Shown: positions 1-9,207, numbered from the stretch's first letter. The stretch: 64,000 bases of DNA from Desulfobulbus sp. (GCA_031280615.1 JAITGO010000002.1:186001-250000), one strand, 5' to 3'. A program made the numbers and translations. Notes: generated by a model from the letters alone, not told the origin.

Positions 1-338
1 GTCAGCAGCGCCAGGATCGAGGTCAAAAACAGGGCGCCCAGCATCACCGGCTTGCGGCCCATGGTTTCCGACAAGGTGCCTGCCAGCAGCATGGCCACCG
101 CCAGGGTGAAGCTGGCGGCCGAAAGCGGCAGACTGGCCCAGGCGGGGCGGATGCCGAATTCACGCGCGAATTCCGGCAACAGCGGCTGCACGTCGTAGAG
201 GGTGATGAAGGTGACGAAACCGGCGGCGAAAAGCGCCAGGTTGACCTTGCGGAAGGCAAGGGTGCCGCTTTGGATGCGAGGACTGTCCATGGGGCCGATC
301 TGCTTGGCGTTCTGCCGGGAAAAGGTGCGGAGTGACAT
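1..338 (-). CDS. MFS transporter, N-terminal part (cut by window edge)
   Basis: The first 112 codons of a major facilitator superfamily protein, running off the left edge. The ATG at 338 opens a short polar N-terminus followed by hydrophobic segments at about residues 31-50 and 70-90. An SETMGRKPV loop at about residues 93-101 matches the MFS signature between helices 2 and 3. It faces a LysR regulator across 83 bp. That divergent pair resembles the ynfM-ynfL arrangement in enterobacteria, so an efflux pump controlled by its neighbour is the likely role. The substrate cannot be told from what is visible. Confidence 0.8.
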   Translation of the reverse strand, partial: MSLRTFSRQNAKQIGPMDSPRIQSGTLAFRKVNLALFAAGFVTFITLYDVQPLLPEFAREFGIRPAWASLPLSAASFTLAVAMLLAGTLSETMGRKPVMLGALFLTSILALL

Positions 339-397
339 TGCGCTTGAATATAGCCACTGGCCCGGTATAAATAAAATATATAAAAATTATACTTTCG

Positions 398-412
398 ATA
401 ACCGTACGTTAT
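398..412. promoter_or_regulatory. Candidate LysR-type operator (T-N11-A dyad)
   Basis: ATAAC-N5-GTTAT lies in the 83 bp between the divergent MFS and lysR genes, nine bases before the lysR start. It contains the T-N11-A core typical of LysR-family sites. Just upstream, 366-391 is very AT-rich and may hold the overlapping promoters. The site is visible in the sequence; binding by the adjacent regulator is inferred. Confidence 0.45.
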
Positions 413-421
413 GCACAGCCC

Positions 422-1315
422 ATGGATATCCGCCAGCTGAAATGCTTCGTCGAAATCGCCCGCCACCGCAACTTCACCAAGGCTGCGGAAGCGCTCAACA
501 TCGCCCAGCCGGCGATCAGCATGGCGATCCAGAAACTGGAGGGCGAGCTGGAGTCGATCCTGTTCAACCGCCGCAATCGGCGGGTGGCCCTGACCGCGGA
601 AGGGGAGATTTTCCTTGCCCATGCCAATCGCATCCTGGAGGCGCTCGAGGCCGCGCACCAGGAAATGGCGGACCTGAAAGGGCTGCGGAACGGCGAGGTG
701 CGCCTGGGCATCCCGCCGATGATGAGCACCTACTTCTTTCCGGCCATCATCCACGAATTCAAGCGGCTGTATCCCCATTTGCAACTGGCGGTCTCGGGCG
801 AGGGCGCAGGCAGCATCCAGCGCAAGATCAACCAGGGCGAACTGGACATGGGGGTCATCGCCGGCGGCCAGGTGCCGGAGAGCCTGGAAGTCCGCCATAT
901 CCTGCGCGAGGAGGTGGTGGCGTGCATCCCGGCCGGCCATCCTTTTGCGTCGCGGGGGGCGATCACCCTCCGGGAATTTGCCGCCCAGCCCCTGATCATG
1001 TTCAAACAGGGCTATTACCAACGGGAAATGCTGCTCGAGTTGCTGCACGAACTCCCCGATGTCCAGCCCCGGGTGGTCTTTGAAACCAATCTGTTTTCCC
1101 TGGTCAAATCCCTGGTCAAGCGGGGTCTGGGCCTTGCCACCCTGCTGAAGATGGTGGCCGAGGACGACCGCGATCTCCAGGCCGTCTCCTTCGATCCGCC
1201 GCTTTATCTCGACCTGATGCTGGCCTGGAAAAAAGGGGCCTACCTCTCCCATGCCAACAAGGCCTTCGTCGACTTCCTCATGGCCCAACTGCAACTGTAT
1301 GGCGGCCGGCGATAA
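422..1315 (+). CDS. LysR-family transcriptional regulator
   Basis: A 297-residue protein of standard LysR length. The winged helix-turn-helix occupies about residues 1-60, with the FTKAAEALNIAQPAISMAI stretch at 18-36 as recognition region. A linker helix follows, and the periplasmic-binding-protein-like effector domain spans about 88-295. It should bind as a tetramer to sites in the intergenic region and regulate the divergent MFS gene and itself. The ATG at 422 is the only start that preserves the conserved MDIRQLKCFVEIA opening. The effector is unknown. Confidence 0.9.
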   Translation: MDIRQLKCFVEIARHRNFTKAAEALNIAQPAISMAIQKLEGELESILFNRRNRRVALTAEGEIFLAHANRILEALEAAHQEMADLKGLRNGEVRLGIPPMMSTYFFPAIIHEFKRLYPHLQLAVSGEGAGSIQRKINQGELDMGVIAGGQVPESLEVRHILREEVVACIPAGHPFASRGAITLREFAAQPLIMFKQGYYQREMLLELLHELPDVQPRVVFETNLFSLVKSLVKRGLGLATLLKMVAEDDRDLQAVSFDPPLYLDLMLAWKKGAYLSHANKAFVDFLMAQLQLYGGRR

Positions 1316-1348
1316 CAGCAGGTGCGGCTACATGGCATGCGGTTCCGG

Positions 1349-1377
1349 TTGCCTCGCGCCGCAACCCTGGATAGAAT
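1349..1377 (+). promoter_or_regulatory. Candidate sigma-70 promoter of the phosphoesterase gene
   Basis: TTGCCT at 1349-1354 and TAGAAT at 1372-1377 are separated by 17 bp, about 110 bp before the metallophosphoesterase start. This is a near-consensus vegetative promoter layout, assigned by eye only. Confidence 0.35.
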
Positions 1378-1484
1378 AATCAGGCAATCATCGGGAAATA
1401 ACGGCCGGACCGGAACACCCCCTTGGTCGATCCAAGGGTGGCTGTACCGCCGGCGGATTTCCACCACCTCTGGTTTGAGCCCCT

Positions 1485-2606
1485 ATGCGCCTTGCACTCG
1501 CTACTCTCGCGATCGTCCTCTATATCTGCCTCAGCCTGATCTGGCGGCTGCCCTGCCGGCCCTGGTTGAAGGTGGCCACCGGCTGCGCCCTGGTTGTAGT
1601 CGGCTCGAAATACATTATCTACGAGAAAATCGGGGGTTCGTTCATTGCCCCGGATTTCCCGCCCGCGCTCCTGTTGCCCATGGAATTTCTCTACAGCGCC
1701 ATGGTCTTCCTCGCCTTCCTGTTGCTGGTCAGGGACGCTCTGGCCCTGCTGCTGCTCGCCAGCCGCTGGCTGGGCAGCTCCTGGCACCTGCCGTTTGCGC
1801 CGGCTAAACAGGCGGCCGGACTGCTCGGCGCGGCGCTCGTTCTGGCCCTGATCGGCACCTGGCAGGCAATGCGGGTGCCTGAGGCGCGGACCGTCGAGAT
1901 TGCCCTGCCCGGTTTGCCCGCGGAATTGGACGGCTTGTCCCTGGTGCAATTGACCGACCTGCATGTCGGGCTGCTGCTGAAAGGCCCGTGGCTTGAGGAA
2001 GTGGTACGGAAGACGAATGCGCTGAATCCCGACCTGATAGTGCTGACCGGCGACATGGTCGACGGCTCGCCGGAGGCGCTGGCCCACGACATTGCGCCCC
2101 TGCGGGCCTTGCACGCCCGCTACGGAGTCTACGGCATTACCGGCAACCACGAATACTATTTCGGCGTGCGGCAATGGCTGCCGGTTTTCAAGCAGTTGGG
2201 GATCGTCATGCTGCAAAACGACCATCGCGCCCTTGCCATCCGGGGCAAGACCCTGGTGCTGGCCGGGGTGCCGGATCAGGCGGCCCTGCGGTTCGGCGAG
2301 CCCGGCCCGGACTACGGCTTTCTGCAAACATTGCCCCAGGGCGTCCGGGTGCTGCTCCAGCACCGGCCGGCCGGCGCCCCAGAAACAAACAGGGCCGACC
2401 TCCAACTGTCCGGCCATACCCACGGCGGCCACCTGTTTTTTCTCAAATGGCTCATCGCCTCCTACAACGGCGGTTTGGTCGGCGGCCTGTTCGATTTAAA
2501 TGGCGCCAAGCTCTACGTCAGTCCGGGCACCGGCGTCTGGGCAGGATTTTCCTGCCGCCTGGGCGTGCCGTCCGAAATTACCCGCATCGTCCTCCGCCGT
2601 GGCTAG
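1485..2606 (+). CDS. Membrane-anchored metallophosphoesterase
   Basis: A 373-residue calcineurin-like phosphoesterase. Residues 1-128 hold about four transmembrane segments; the catalytic domain follows. The metal-binding motifs are all present: LTDLH (D158, H160), LTGD (D190), GNHE (220-223), LLQHRP (H293) and SGHTHGG (H311, H313). This layout fits the YaeI/LpxG-like group of membrane phosphoesterases, some of which cleave UDP-2,3-diacylglucosamine in lipid A synthesis; the substrate here is not determined. The start at 1485 gives the first hydrophobic helix. The gene converges on the radical SAM gene at 2603, and the two stop codons share one CTAG. Confidence 0.88.
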   Translation: MRLALATLAIVLYICLSLIWRLPCRPWLKVATGCALVVVGSKYIIYEKIGGSFIAPDFPPALLLPMEFLYSAMVFLAFLLLVRDALALLLLASRWLGSSWHLPFAPAKQAAGLLGAALVLALIGTWQAMRVPEARTVEIALPGLPAELDGLSLVQLTDLHVGLLLKGPWLEEVVRKTNALNPDLIVLTGDMVDGSPEALAHDIAPLRALHARYGVYGITGNHEYYFGVRQWLPVFKQLGIVMLQNDHRALAIRGKTLVLAGVPDQAALRFGEPGPDYGFLQTLPQGVRVLLQHRPAGAPETNRADLQLSGHTHGGHLFFLKWLIASYNGGLVGGLFDLNGAKLYVSPGTGVWAGFSCRLGVPSEITRIVLRRG

Positions 2607-3652
2607 AGGGCGCAAGCCCTCCCATTCGGCTCGGCATTGCGCCAGCAGGTCGGGTCCGAGGCGAGATAATCGCCGGTCATTTGATAGGCCGCGCCCCGGC
2701 AGCCGTAGCATTCCTCGCTTTTCTCGCACGTCCCGCAGGGTCCCTTGATCGTCTCTCGATAATTCTTCAGATTTTTCACCACTTGGCTGTGCTTGAGGAT
2801 ATCGGCCAGCCGCCCGTGGCGGATGTTGCCCAGGCCAATGGTCACCCCCACGCAGGGCATGACCTCGCCCTGGGCGGTGACCAGGCAGGAAACCTGGTGC
2901 CGCATGCACCGGTTGCCGGCCAGGGGCGGCTGCGGCTCCCATTCCCGGCCGAACCGTTCCCGATCCAGGACCGCGAGCTGCGCAAACAGATCGTGCAGTT
3001 CGGCGGCCCCGACGTCGAGCCACGTATTTCGCAATGCATTGGCCTGCGGAGTCAGGATCTCGAAATAGGGTTCGATGCGTTGCGACCGCAGCCATTGCCA
3101 CAGTTCGACCAGTTCCGCCAGATTTTGTCGGCAGATCACCGTGCTGGCGGCGAGAAAAAGCTCCTGCGAGGGATATCCCGACCGGCGCAACCGCTTAAGG
3201 GCCCGGTCGATAATCCCGAAGGCGCCTTTTTTCCCGGCCAGGCGATCCTGAACCGCCGCATCGCGGGAGTTCATCTTCACCACCACCCGGACCCGCTCCT
3301 CGGCCAAAACCCCGGCCAAACGGTCGGTGACGCCGGTGCCGTTGGTGAACAGCTCGATCTCCAGCCCAAGCCCACCGAGAAAGCGAAGCATCTCCACCAG
3401 GTGCGGATAGATGGAAGGCTCGCCGCCCAGGATGACGATCTTGCGAGCGCCCAGCTCCCTGGCCTGGAGGATGACCTCCTTGATCTCCTGCCGCGACAGT
3501 TCCCCGGCGGCCGCCGTTCGCTCCTCCACATAGCAGTAGGCGCAGCGAAAATTGCATTGCCGGCTGAACTCGATCTCCAGGGACAGCAGCCGGTCGGCCG
3601 CGGCCGCGGCACGGATCTCGTCGGCGGTGAATTCCAGGTTGTAGAGCTGCAT
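2603..3652 (-). CDS. Radical SAM/SPASM enzyme
   Basis: A 349-residue radical SAM protein. The 4Fe-4S motif is CX3CX2C (C33, C37, C40) with a GGEP SAM-binding motif at 76-79. A C-terminal SPASM-like set of cysteines (C249, C256, C267, C306, C309, C315, C318, C336) should hold auxiliary clusters. It is the last gene of the minus-strand arm, two bases after the B12-type radical SAM gene. A longer reading frame runs upstream, but it would overlap that neighbour by about 195 bp, so the ATG at 3652 is preferred. SPASM proteins usually modify peptides or maturate enzymes. Here, inside a lipid/polyketide cluster with no peptide gene, the substrate is open. Confidence 0.85.
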   Translation of the reverse strand: MQLYNLEFTADEIRAAAAADRLLSLEIEFSRQCNFRCAYCYVEERTAAAGELSRQEIKEVILQARELGARKIVILGGEPSIYPHLVEMLRFLGGLGLEIELFTNGTGVTDRLAGVLAEERVRVVVKMNSRDAAVQDRLAGKKGAFGIIDRALKRLRRSGYPSQELFLAASTVICRQNLAELVELWQWLRSQRIEPYFEILTPQANALRNTWLDVGAAELHDLFAQLAVLDRERFGREWEPQPPLAGNRCMRHQVSCLVTAQGEVMPCVGVTIGLGNIRHGRLADILKHSQVVKNLKNYRETIKGPCGTCEKSEECYGCRGAAYQMTGDYLASDPTCWRNAEPNGRACAL

Positions 3653-3654
3653 CC

Positions 3655-5145
3655 TCAATACCCCTCGAGATCCTTGAAGGTGTTGATTCGTTGCCAGCGC
3701 CGCACCTCCCGCTGGTAGCGCCCCTCCCAACCGCCCTTGCGCATGATCCGCCAGTAATGCAGTTTGAGCAAGGGTTTGAAGGCAAATCGCCAGATCGAGG
3801 TCCACAGCCGTCCCTGCCTGCGGGCCGGATCGGGCGGATTCCACCAACCGAGCACCTGCTGCCGCTGCAGCCAGAACTGGTACTGCAATTCGGCGCTACT
3901 CAAGTGGTCGGTGCGGACATTGGCCCAGAGGCCGCTGTATTTCTTGTAGTCCGTCCGATTGACGATCAACCCCTGTTCGAGCAACTGCGCCCGCATCCCG
4001 GTCTTGGGATAGGGGGTGAGGATCTGGCAGTAGGAGGCATCGGCGCCGATGTCGACAAAAAACTCGTAATTTTCGCGGATCGAATCCGCATCGTCCCCGG
4101 GAAAGCCGAAGATCAGGCCCCCGATAACCATCATCCCGTATTTATGGCAGTTTTCGATCGCCTTTTTCGAGGCGGCCACGATATCGCCCTTGCCGGCTGC
4201 GCTCAGATTCTTCTTCGAGCCGTTTTCGATGCCGAGGAAGACGGACCGAAAGCCTGCCTGGGCCATCTTGGCCACCATGGGCTCGTTGGTGGCCATGGAA
4301 ATGCAGTCGGCCTGGACCACCAGATTGAGCCCCTTATAGTTGCGGGCGACGATGGCATCGCACAGCTCCATCACCCGTGCCGGATTGAGCACCATGTTGT
4401 CGTCGGTGATGAACACCCACCGGGTCCTGCGCCGGTAATAGATGTCGTCCAGGTCCGCCAGCACCCGGTCGATCGGATAGGTGCGGAAGGTCCGGCCGTA
4501 CATGTGCTGCATGCTGCAAAAATTGCACGAGCGGGTGCAGCCCCGCGAGGTCTCCATCAGCTCGATCCTGGAGTAGATGATGTGGTAGCCCCAGGTGAGG
4601 CGCCGCCGGTCGCGGATGGGCAGCTTCAGGGTGGCTAGGTCGAGATTTCCGCCCCTGGGATTGTGGACGAACCCGCCGTCTTGTTGGTAGGAAAGCGACG
4701 GGATCTCGTCGATCCGGTCGCGTCCGGCCAGGGCATTGACCAGACGGCGGCAGCATTCCTCGCCCTCCCCCCGGACGATGAAGTCGATCCATTGGGATTC
4801 GGGCGCGGCGGCGATCTCCTCGGCCATTAGGGTGGCGTGGTAGCCGCCGATGGCAATCTTGGCCTGGGGTCGGAGCTCCTTGAGTAAATGGGCGATCTTG
4901 ACGCAGGTGTCGTATTGCCAGGCCATGGCCGACAGGCCGATCAGGTCCGGTTGGATGCGGTGCACCATCTTGGCCAGGTAGTTTTTGATCGAGCGGCGCT
5001 TGCGGATCAGGTCGATCAGGTAGACCTCGTGGTCGGCGTCGATGTTGCCGCCAACGCAGGCGATGCCATGGTTGGGCATGTGCACCGCCGTCTCGTGGAT
5101 GATGATCGGCACCACGTCCGGCATGGAGATGAGGATAACCTTCAT
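3655..5145 (-). CDS. Cobalamin-binding-type radical SAM enzyme
   Basis: A 496-residue protein with a Rossmann-like B12-binding region (about 1-145, including GGYHAT at 100-105). A radical SAM barrel follows, with C203, C207 and C210 in CTRSCNFC. The layout matches the BchE/HpnJ-type class that performs methylations, cyclisations and other C-C chemistry on unactivated carbons. The ATG at 5145 overlaps the upstream acyltransferase stop as ATGA, so the two are translationally coupled. It is one of three such enzymes in the cluster, the others being at 12281 and 22308. Confidence 0.87.
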   Translation of the reverse strand: MKVILISMPDVVPIIIHETAVHMPNHGIACVGGNIDADHEVYLIDLIRKRRSIKNYLAKMVHRIQPDLIGLSAMAWQYDTCVKIAHLLKELRPQAKIAIGGYHATLMAEEIAAAPESQWIDFIVRGEGEECCRRLVNALAGRDRIDEIPSLSYQQDGGFVHNPRGGNLDLATLKLPIRDRRRLTWGYHIIYSRIELMETSRGCTRSCNFCSMQHMYGRTFRTYPIDRVLADLDDIYYRRRTRWVFITDDNMVLNPARVMELCDAIVARNYKGLNLVVQADCISMATNEPMVAKMAQAGFRSVFLGIENGSKKNLSAAGKGDIVAASKKAIENCHKYGMMVIGGLIFGFPGDDADSIRENYEFFVDIGADASYCQILTPYPKTGMRAQLLEQGLIVNRTDYKKYSGLWANVRTDHLSSAELQYQFWLQRQQVLGWWNPPDPARRQGRLWTSIWRFAFKPLLKLHYWRIMRKGGWEGRYQREVRRWQRINTFKDLEGY

Positions 5146-5963
5146 GGCGTGCTCTCCGGGAAAAGGAGCGAGGATGGCGGGGCGTGGTCCGAACCCTGCG
5201 GTTTGGGCCCGGCTTGGCCGCGTTCCATGGCCAGCCGGGCGCGGGTCGCGAGCGCGGCCGGATCGGTCTTGAGATCCTGCACCGGGATCGTTTCGACCAG
5301 CCGCAGGCGGATGCGATTGGGCGTGCCGGCGGCAAACAGAAAAACGCCGGGAGTGAACAGCCGCTCCGTGTTCTCCAGGTACAGGACATGGATCGGCACC
5401 CGGCACTGACGGGCAATCTTGAAAGCCCCCAGGTTGAGGGCGCCGACCCGGCCATCGCGACTTCTCGTGCCCTCGGGGAAGACGAAAAGATTGCCGCCCG
5501 AGGCGAGATAGGCGGGCATCGTCTCCATCCGGGCCAGCATCAAGCCGGCGAGACGGCCGGTGGCCGTGGCCGGCAGGTAGCCGGCGGTGCGGATCACCCA
5601 GCCGAAGATGGGGAGGGTGAAAAAAACGGATTTAACGATGGTCGTGGAGCGTTCGAGCCGGGCGATCAGGAGCAGGGGATCCAGGAAGGAGCGATGGTTG
5701 CAAACGATCACCGAGCCCCGAAGGGAGGCGATGCGTTCGTCGATCTCCCAGCGCTGCCGGGGGGCGACGGTCCGTAACAGGAAAAAAAAGCCGCGATAGA
5801 AGGCGCGGTTGTACCGCTGGAACGCCGCCTCCTTCCGGGAGGAAAAAAGACCGCTGGCGATGTACAGGGGCGCGAACAGGACGATGAAGCCCAGAGTGAA
5901 ATAGAGCCAGCAGGCCAGGGTGACGCCCAGATCGAACCATCTGTCCGCACTCGGCCGCCGCAC
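5142..5963 (-). CDS. PlsC-like 1-acylglycerol-3-phosphate acyltransferase
   Basis: A 273-residue membrane acyltransferase. The catalytic HX4D motif is NHRSFLD (H90, D95) and the phosphate-binding motif is FPEGTRS (162-168). One hydrophobic anchor sits at about 15-38. It would transfer an acyl group, probably the cluster product from ACP, onto a lyso-lipid or other hydroxyl. The start is GTG at 5963, two bases after the ketosynthase stop. Aryl-polyene clusters carry a comparable acyltransferase that attaches the polyene to a lipid; the same role is inferred here. Confidence 0.87.
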   Translation of the reverse strand: MRRPSADRWFDLGVTLACWLYFTLGFIVLFAPLYIASGLFSSRKEAAFQRYNRAFYRGFFFLLRTVAPRQRWEIDERIASLRGSVIVCNHRSFLDPLLLIARLERSTTIVKSVFFTLPIFGWVIRTAGYLPATATGRLAGLMLARMETMPAYLASGGNLFVFPEGTRSRDGRVGALNLGAFKIARQCRVPIHVLYLENTERLFTPGVFLFAAGTPNRIRLRLVETIPVQDLKTDPAALATRARLAMERGQAGPKPQGSDHAPPSSLLFPESTP

Positions 5964-5965
5964 CT

Positions 5966-7210
5966 CTACCCTACCTCGCTCCCGTTTTTGACCAGCAGGC
6001 AGGTGTTGACCCCGCCGAAGGCGAAGTTCTGGATCGAGGCGATGCGGGTCGTGGCCTCGATCACCCCGGGGGTGTGATTGAGCATGGCGCAGCGAGGATC
6101 CACCTCTTCCAGGTTGAGGGTGGGCGCAAGGAAGCCCTCGGCCATCATGTAGAGGGTCATGATCAGCTCGATCGCGCCGCAGGTGCCCATGGTGTGGCCG
6201 GTGTAGCTTTTCAGCCCGGTAACGTGGGGCTTTTGGCCATAGACCGCCTCGATGGCCTGGGATTCGACGATGTCGCCCATCTTGGTGGCCGTGGCGTGGG
6301 CGCTGACGTAATCGACCGCTGCGGGTTCGATCGCCGCATCCGCCAGGGCAAGGCGCAGGGTGGAGGTGATACCCTTGAGGTTGGGCAGGATCAAGTCGCC
6401 GCCGTTGTTGTTGCAGGCAAAGCCGATGACCTCGCCCAGGATGGGCGCGCCCCGCTTTCTGGCGGCTTCGTATTCCTCCAGCAGGACCGCGGCCCCGCCC
6501 TCGCCGACCACCAGGCCGTCGCGTCCTCGGTCAAAGGGCCGGGGGGTGCGGGCGGGACGATCGTTGTAGCCGACCGAGCAGGCAAGAAGATTGTCGAAGA
6601 CCGCCACCGTGGTGGTGTCGTACTCGTCGGCGCCGCCGCAGAGCATGGCGTCCTGCATGCCGTACTTGACCATCTCGTAGCCGAAGCCGATGGCCTGGCT
6701 GCTGGTGGTGCAGGCGGTCGAGGAGGCGATCACCCGGCCGGTGATGCCGAACATGCGGGTGATGTTGACCGCGGTGGTATGGACCATGGAACGGAGATAG
6801 TCGACCGCGCCGATGGAGGAGAATTCGGTTTCCAGGTGTTGGAAAAAGGTCTTGTAGATCTCCCGCTGCACCGTCGGGCTGCCATGGGTGGACCCGAAGG
6901 CCACGCCGAGCCGGCCGGACCCGATGAAATCCCGGGAGAGGCCCGAGGCGGCGAGCGTGTCCTTGGCCACCTGACAGGCGTAATAGGCCACCGGCCCCAT
7001 GGTTTTGCGCTGCGAGCGGTTGAACTCGTAGGCAATGGGATAGTCGACCGTACCGAACACTCGGGAGTGGATATGCCCGGTCAAAAGACCGTCGTCGCGC
7101 AGGGGTTTGACCCCGGACCGCCCCCGGCAAAGGCTGTCGACAATGGCCTGCCGGCCGTAGCCGATGGGGGTGATGGCCGAGCAGGCGGTGATGACGACGC
7201 GGCGTTTCAT
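5966..7210 (-). CDS. Beta-ketoacyl-ACP synthase (FabF-like)
   Basis: A 414-residue ketosynthase with an intact Cys-His-His triad: C167 in SSTACTTS, H305 in SAHATATK and H339 in TGHTMGT. It should catalyse decarboxylative condensation of malonyl-ACP with an acyl chain. It lies 18 bp after a dedicated ACP gene. The triad context differs from the fused KS-CLF at 20146 and from the tandem pair at 26463 and 27754, so the four are probably not redundant. Confidence 0.92.
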   Translation of the reverse strand: MKRRVVITACSAITPIGYGRQAIVDSLCRGRSGVKPLRDDGLLTGHIHSRVFGTVDYPIAYEFNRSQRKTMGPVAYYACQVAKDTLAASGLSRDFIGSGRLGVAFGSTHGSPTVQREIYKTFFQHLETEFSSIGAVDYLRSMVHTTAVNITRMFGITGRVIASSTACTTSSQAIGFGYEMVKYGMQDAMLCGGADEYDTTTVAVFDNLLACSVGYNDRPARTPRPFDRGRDGLVVGEGGAAVLLEEYEAARKRGAPILGEVIGFACNNNGGDLILPNLKGITSTLRLALADAAIEPAAVDYVSAHATATKMGDIVESQAIEAVYGQKPHVTGLKSYTGHTMGTCGAIELIMTLYMMAEGFLAPTLNLEEVDPRCAMLNHTPGVIEATTRIASIQNFAFGGVNTCLLVKNGSEVG

Positions 7211-7228
7211 CGACGAAACCGGGACAGC

Positions 7229-7486
7229 CTACCGGCCGCTGCCCTGCCGTATCCTCTCCAGGTAGTCGAGGATATCGTTGATCGTCCTGATTTCCATCGC
7301 CTTTTCCTTTTCCTCCCGGGTCAGGGAGAAGCCGAGGACGCGCTCGATCTTGGCGAGCAGCTCGATGGCGTCGATGCTGTCGAAGCCGTGGTCGTCGCGG
7401 AGGTTGTCGTTTAAGCCCGGCTGCTGGAATTCGAAGTCCTGGATGAGGATGGTCAGGATCTTCTCTTGCAGTACGTCTCTGGTCAT
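7229..7486 (-). CDS. Acyl carrier protein
   Basis: An 85-residue carrier protein with the phosphopantetheine serine in GFDSID (S37) and the usual four-helix pattern. It precedes the ketosynthase at 5966 and probably carries that enzyme's substrate. A 128 bp gap with no gene separates it from the acyltransferase gene upstream, so it may have its own promoter; none is obvious. Confidence 0.92.
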   Translation of the reverse strand: MTRDVLQEKILTILIQDFEFQQPGLNDNLRDDHGFDSIDAIELLAKIERVLGFSLTREEKEKAMEIRTINDILDYLERIRQGSGR

Positions 7487-7614
7487 GGCTGGTGGTCCGG
7501 GAACGGGTCTCTGGAGCGGGAATCTGAAAAAATCTGAAATACTACCCTTAATCCCCGTGAAAGGAAAAGGAAATCATCCCGGAACAAAACCTGCGCCCGT
7601 GAACAAATGCCGGC

Positions 7615-8502
7615 TCACGGGCCTTCGACCGGTTTATGAAGGAAGCGGTCGAAATGGTACCACTCGCACGGGTGGGCGCGCAGGGCCGACTCCAGCAGAT
7701 CGGCGTAGCGTTGGGCCGCCTCGGCAATCGCCCGGTGCCGATCCCCCCTGCCGCCGCTCTTGACCCGGATGGGCTCGGAAAAGGTAAAGCGATAGCGGTT
7801 GCGCCCGGTGCGGAAGGCAAAGAAGACGACGATCGGCGCGCCCGACACCAGGGCCAGGACAAAGGGCGCCTCGGAGACCGAGGCGGCGTGCCCCCGCACC
7901 ACCACCGGAATCCGGCGCTGATCCTGCCGCCATACCATGTCCCCGGCCATGGAGACCAGGCCGCCCTGTCGCAGCATCCGTAGCCCTTCGACCGCCATAA
8001 ACGGCGAGGCCGTCCCCCGGTCCACCCCGAGTATGGTGACGCCGGCCCGTTCCAATTCCTCTTTCTGGGTCCGCTCCACCCCTTCCTTTTCCTTGACGCC
8101 CATGTAGAGCAGCAGCGGCGTCTCGTATCCCTGGCGCATCAGCAGCCGGGCCGCCATCTCCCAGTTGCCGAGGTGGGACATCAGCAGCAGAGCCCCGCCG
8201 TGGCCGATCCGGGCATCCAGCGCCTCGACGCCTTCGCAGACGAATGCGGGCGGGTGGCCGCAATTGGTGAGGAAGCGGTCGAAATGGATGGTGGTGAAGT
8301 TCTGGTACTGCCGGAAGGCGCACCAGAGATGGAACCATCGGCCGCGCTCGGGAAAGAGAAGGGCATACAGGCGGCGGCTTTCCCGCACCTTGGGGGAGAA
8401 CAGGAAATAGCCGCAGGCGATGCCGCGCGCCACCCCGGCAAAGAGCCAGGGACCGGCCAGGCGCGATATCCGCACCAGGATGGCGTGGGGATCGATGTTC
8501 AT
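7615..8502 (-). CDS. LpxL/HtrB-like acyltransferase
   Basis: A 295-residue lysophospholipid/lipid A-type acyltransferase. The HX4E catalytic motif is SHLGNWE (H110, E115) and a hydrophobic N-terminal segment lies at about 17-35. Enzymes of this family transfer an acyl chain from ACP to a sugar-linked or lipid hydroxyl at the inner membrane. The ATG at 8502 overlaps the glycosyltransferase stop (ATGA). A longer upstream frame exists but runs through the GT gene. Together with the PlsC-like protein it gives the cluster two acyl transfer steps. Confidence 0.85.
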   Translation of the reverse strand: MNIDPHAILVRISRLAGPWLFAGVARGIACGYFLFSPKVRESRRLYALLFPERGRWFHLWCAFRQYQNFTTIHFDRFLTNCGHPPAFVCEGVEALDARIGHGGALLLMSHLGNWEMAARLLMRQGYETPLLLYMGVKEKEGVERTQKEELERAGVTILGVDRGTASPFMAVEGLRMLRQGGLVSMAGDMVWRQDQRRIPVVVRGHAASVSEAPFVLALVSGAPIVVFFAFRTGRNRYRFTFSEPIRVKSGGRGDRHRAIAEAAQRYADLLESALRAHPCEWYHFDRFLHKPVEGP

Positions 8503-9206
8503 CGCCGGCGCCCCAGCCGGAACACACGGCTGCAGATCAGCCGGCAAAAGGTGCCGGTGTTGCGGCAAAAATCCAACCACGGCCGAAAATGGCTGACCCG
8601 GATCCCCTTGGGTTGATAGACGACCGACACCGGCACCTCGACGATGGCGATGCCGCGCCGCCGGGCCCGCACCAGGACCTCCACCTCGAACTGGTATCTC
8701 CGGGCCGCCACGCCCAGTCCCAAGGTTTCGGGGAGGGGGTAGAGCCGAAAGCCGGATTGGGAATCCGCGATCAAGGGGCCGCCGGAGACCCAGACCCAGA
8801 AATTGGAGAATCCCCGGCCGAACCGGCTGGTCCACGGCACATGGCCGCCGCGCATGCCCCGGCGCCTGCCCACGACCAACACCCGCGCATCCTGCCGGGC
8901 AGCGGCAGCGGCCAGCAGGCCCCGGCCATCTTCCGGATCGTGCTGGCCGTCCGCGTCGATGGTCAAGGCCCAATCGCAAGTGGATGCGGCGGCGGCAAAA
9001 CCGGTGAGCAGGGCCGCGCCCTTGCCCCGGTTGGCCGGATGGCGGAGCACGACAATCTCCTCCTGGGCCGCGAGCACGGCGGCCGTGGCATCGGTGGAAC
9101 CGTCGTCGACGACAAAGATCGGCAGGCCCAGAAGCCGCGCCGCCGCGATCACCTCCGTCACCTGCGGCCCGTGGTTGTACACCGGGATCACGATTGCCGC
9201 CCGCAT
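8499..9206 (-). CDS. Glycosyltransferase family 2
   Basis: A 235-residue GT-A fold transferase. IVIPVYNHG opens the domain, followed by the nucleotide-binding VVDDGSTD and the metal-binding DADGQHD. This type commonly uses UDP- or GDP-sugars, or adds a sugar to a lipid carrier. The start at 9206 is supported by GAGGAGG a few bases upstream; an ATG at 9224 would add six residues and overlap the neighbour. In aryl-polyene clusters a GT/acyltransferase pair builds the lipid anchor, so GT2 plus LpxL-like is a plausible module. Confidence 0.87.
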   Translation of the reverse strand: MRAAIVIPVYNHGPQVTEVIAAARLLGLPIFVVDDGSTDATAAVLAAQEEIVVLRHPANRGKGAALLTGFAAAASTCDWALTIDADGQHDPEDGRGLLAAAAARQDARVLVVGRRRGMRGGHVPWTSRFGRGFSNFWVWVSGGPLIADSQSGFRLYPLPETLGLGVAARRYQFEVEVLVRARRRGIAIVEVPVSVVYQPKGIRVSHFRPWLDFCRNTGTFCRLICSRVFRLGRRR

Positions 9207-9207
9207 C

